A program made the translations under genes and the position numbers. This document shows positions 19,923 to 22,022 of a stretch of 22,022 nt of DNA, one piece after another. Numbering within the stretch: position 1 is the stretch's first letter; every line of letters starts with the position of its first letter. Origin of the DNA: Mageeibacillus sp. UBA1193 (GTDB lineage Bacteria > Bacillota > Clostridia > Saccharofermentanales > Saccharofermentanaceae); assembly GCA_002310155.1 (NCBI GenBank), contig DBYF01000043.1, forward strand, positions 1 to 22,022, given 5' to 3'. A model generated the notes under the pieces. The model did not search any database. It was not told where the DNA came from and was given only the letters and a program-made list of their open reading frames with translations.

Positions 19923-21830
19923 ATGAAAACAAGAATCAGAACATATTTGACTAAGGGAGTATCGGTGCTCGCGGCAGCGACCCTGCTCATCGGAATGCTT
20001 CAGGCAGGAAAGGTAATGGCGGATCCTTCTGCAGGCCTTTCAAAGAGCGGAAGTGCTGAAGTCGGTAAAACGATCAGCGTAAATATCAAGGTGAGTGGAG
20101 ATGGCCCTTATGGCGGATACAGCGGAAGTATTTCCTACGATTCATCCTTTTTTGAACTGCAGGGGATCAGCTCGGGTAATTACGGAGCTGCGAACTTCGC
20201 CAATAACGGAAGCAGATTCGTCGATTACAACTGTAATATTCCATCCGGTTCCACGATCGTAGTCGCCAAGCTTAAATGTCTGAAAGAAGGTACATCTACT
20301 GTTTCCTGCAGTGTAAACGTTTCTGACCTGGACGGAAGCCATGACTACAGCACAGGATCATCTGCAGAGATCACGATCTCCGCGCCGGTAGTGCTTTCCG
20401 GAAATAACTACCTGAAATCTCTTTCTGTAGCACCGGGTTCACTGAGTCCTTCTTTTTCAAAGGATAAGACAAATTACCATGTTACTGTTGATGAGAACCA
20501 GACATCGATCGCAGTGTCTGCTTCCGCTGAACATGGAAAAGCAAAGGTTTCCCTTAACGGCGTCCAGAAGGATCTTCAGATGGGTGATAACACCGTAAAG
20601 GTAACCGTAACTGCTGAAAACGGTGATAAGCGTACATATAAGATCATTGTTACCAGAGGTGTTCCGACTCCGACACCTGAACCGTATCCGGTCATCGTTA
20701 CTGACGGCCAGAGTTATACGATCCTTGAAAAGGAATCTCTTGAGACGATCCCGAACGGTTTCCAATGGTCAGAGACAACATACAACTCCAAGACGGTTCC
20801 TTGTCTGGTAGGACCTGACGGAACACTGATGATGTGGCTGCTTTCCGATTCCGGAAATGGTCTTTACCTCTATGATCTGGCAACCCAGACGGTAGCTCCT
20901 TGCTACAATTACAGCAAAGACGCGGTCTCTATGATGATCATTCCTTTCCCGGCCGATTTCCAGTGCCCGGCAGGCTATGAGAAGTCGACATTTGTCTATA
21001 ATGAGCACGAGATCGAAGTATATAAGAACACTCTCGCGGAAAATATGCCGATGCTGGTTTATATGCTGGACGCGGAAGGAAAGAGCGGTCTGTTCTTCCT
21101 GGATGAATCTTCAGGAATGGCCATTCCTTTCCGAGGAGATCTTAGTGCGTTAGTCGCGACACCTACTCCGATGCCGACAGATACACCGACTCCTACACCT
21201 TCTCCGACACCGACATCGACACCTACACCTTCTCCGACACCGGAACCGACTTCCGGTAACGGCTTTAAGACAGCTACGATCCTTCTTGGTATCGTAAGTG
21301 CGGCGCTTCTGGCACTTGTTATCATCCTCTTTGTTTTGAGACAGAAGGACCAGAACAGACCTGAGGATCCGGATGAAGTAGAAGAGCCTGAGACAGATGA
21401 AGTGACCGATGAGGAGGCTGAGTCTTCGGAGAATGAAGGAGATCATTACTATCAGTTTGGTGATGAGGAAGAAGAACCCCGTCGTCCCGGCGCGAAAAGA
21501 GCAGGAGAAGATGAACCTGTGAAGGAAGAAGAGAAGAAGGAAGAACCGCTTCCTGATTTCCCTGAATTCCCGGAGAAGAAGCCGGAACCGGTCATTGAAG
21601 AAAAGAAGGTCATTCCTGCACCGCTCATTACGGTAGTAGATACTTCTGATAAGAAAGAGTCTTCTGATGAGGACGATAAGAAGGAAGACGATGATCTTTC
21701 TGATGATGATACACCGAAGCTTGAAGATGGAAACTCCGGTGAAACTGAGGAAGAAGGACAGGAGAATGATGACGAGTCATCTTCTGATGAGCCGGAATCC
21801 GAGGATGAGAAAGACGATGGCGAGATTTGA
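19923..21830 (+). CDS. Membrane-anchored cohesin / cadherin-like scaffold protein with acidic cytoplasmic tail
   Basis: The start at 19923 (AAAGG ten bases upstream) gives a signal peptide (1-34, ending VMADPSA). An earlier TTG at 19884 overlaps the previous gene and adds a non-signal leader. Parts of the 635 residues: cohesin-like domain (about 36-154; EVGKTISVNIKVSG, then YSGSISYDSSFFELQGISSG, then STIVVAKLKCL); cadherin-like beta-sandwich (162-246; NNYLKSLSVAPGSLSPSF); a domain of unknown type (about 255-408); PTPTPSPTP stalk (413-443); membrane helix (450-472); and a very acidic Glu/Asp/Ser-rich cytoplasmic tail (about 474-635). It follows the dockerin enzyme by 28 bases with no terminator, so the two form an operon. 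A role as surface receptor for that dockerin is inferred from the domain pairing and neighbourhood. Confidence 0.85.
   Translation: MKTRIRTYLTKGVSVLAAATLLIGMLQAGKVMADPSAGLSKSGSAEVGKTISVNIKVSGDGPYGGYSGSISYDSSFFELQGISSGNYGAANFANNGSRFVDYNCNIPSGSTIVVAKLKCLKEGTSTVSCSVNVSDLDGSHDYSTGSSAEITISAPVVLSGNNYLKSLSVAPGSLSPSFSKDKTNYHVTVDENQTSIAVSASAEHGKAKVSLNGVQKDLQMGDNTVKVTVTAENGDKRTYKIIVTRGVPTPTPEPYPVIVTDGQSYTILEKESLETIPNGFQWSETTYNSKTVPCLVGPDGTLMMWLLSDSGNGLYLYDLATQTVAPCYNYSKDAVSMMIIPFPADFQCPAGYEKSTFVYNEHEIEVYKNTLAENMPMLVYMLDAEGKSGLFFLDESSGMAIPFRGDLSALVATPTPMPTDTPTPTPSPTPTSTPTPSPTPEPTSGNGFKTATILLGIVSAALLALVIILFVLRQKDQNRPEDPDEVEEPETDEVTDEEAESSENEGDHYYQFGDEEEEPRRPGAKRAGEDEPVKEEEKKEEPLPDFPEFPEKKPEPVIEEKKVIPAPLITVVDTSDKKESSDEDDKKEDDDLSDDDTPKLEDGNSGETEEEGQENDDESSSDEPESEDEKDDGEI
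21159..21250 (+). repeat. PTPTPSPTP-coding stalk repeat
   Basis: A low-complexity run encodes alternating Pro and Thr/Ser just before the membrane helix of the cohesin protein. It is the same linker type as in paralog A. Confidence 0.8.
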
Positions 21831-22022
21831 GATCATAGCTCCAATTAAGGGATCAGTCCTTTCGTTACAGACGGAAAGACTGATCCTTTCCGTATATAAG
21901 CCTTCCGCGGACAGGATGGTCACTGACTATCTTGTCAAAAACCGTGCTTTCCATAAGCCGTTCACGCAGAAGCATCCTGAAAGATACTACACGGTATCCG
22001 AACAGAGACAGTATCTTAAGGC
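21817..22022 (+). CDS. GNAT family N-acetyltransferase (RimJ/RimL-like), N-terminal part
   Basis: The frame is open to the window edge, so 68 residues are visible and the end is missing. The text LQTERLILSVYKPSADRM followed by DYLVKNRAFHKPF, QKHPERYYT and QRQYL follows the start of RimJ/RimL-type GNAT enzymes, which acetylate N-termini of ribosomal proteins or other amines. The ATG at 21817 is the only usable start before this region. It overlaps the last 14 bases of the cohesin gene in another frame, so translation may be coupled. GAGG lies at 21801-21804. A hairpin (GGATCAGTC 21850-21858 with GACTGATCC 21878-21886) sits in the coding sequence. The substrate is not predictable. Confidence 0.8.
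   Translation, partial: MARFEIIAPIKGSVLSLQTERLILSVYKPSADRMVTDYLVKNRAFHKPFTQKHPERYYTVSEQRQYLK

Overview
The window looks like chromosome from a Gram-positive Clostridia-type bacterium (Bacillota). Supporting signs are strong GGAGG-type ribosome binding sites, sigma-A type promoters, many hairpin/T-tract terminators, tRNAs with encoded CCA, a Bacillus/Clostridium-like LexA box before uvrA, a ClpE-like zinc-finger Clp ATPase, and secreted proteins with SH3, cadherin-like, dockerin and cohesin modules. The cohesin/dockerin pair and PTPTPSP linkers fit fibre-degrading or gut/rumen clostridia (for example Oscillospiraceae or Saccharofermentans relatives). No species call is possible from sequence reading alone.

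Layout. 1-677: the 3' end of a membrane protein (possibly DUF368/PopT) converging on a small two-helix membrane protein. 685-3120: an A/T-rich, apparently foreign gene for a membrane-anchored HExxH metallopeptidase, preceded by degenerate tandem repeats. 3150-6720: housekeeping genes for a low-molecular-weight tyrosine phosphatase, a MATE efflux pump and citrate synthase. 6698-10154: a two-gene operon of paralogous single-pass surface proteins with different ectodomains and stalks but the same cytoplasmic tail. This pair is the least explained part of the window. 10160-15967: divergent tRNA-Glu and a uvrA-clpE-like operon with a LexA-type operator and a long inverted repeat between them. 15987-17198: argJ on the minus strand, divergent from a His-Gln-Lys tRNA operon. 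17801-21830: a secreted SH3/glucosaminidase/cadherin-like/dockerin protein followed by a membrane-anchored cohesin/cadherin-like protein. Then comes the start of a RimJ/RimL-like acetyltransferase, cut by the window end.

How the genes may work together. The dockerin enzyme and the adjacent membrane-bound cohesin protein suggest that a peptidoglycan hydrolase is held at the cell surface by a cohesin-dockerin contact. The paralog pair and the cohesin protein share one plan: signal peptide, beta-rich ectodomain, Pro/Thr-rich stalk, one C-terminal transmembrane helix, and a long cytoplasmic tail instead of an LPXTG sorting signal. At least two genes (gltA and the first paralog), and perhaps the MATE gene, have a hairpin in the short 5' leader just after the predicted transcription start.
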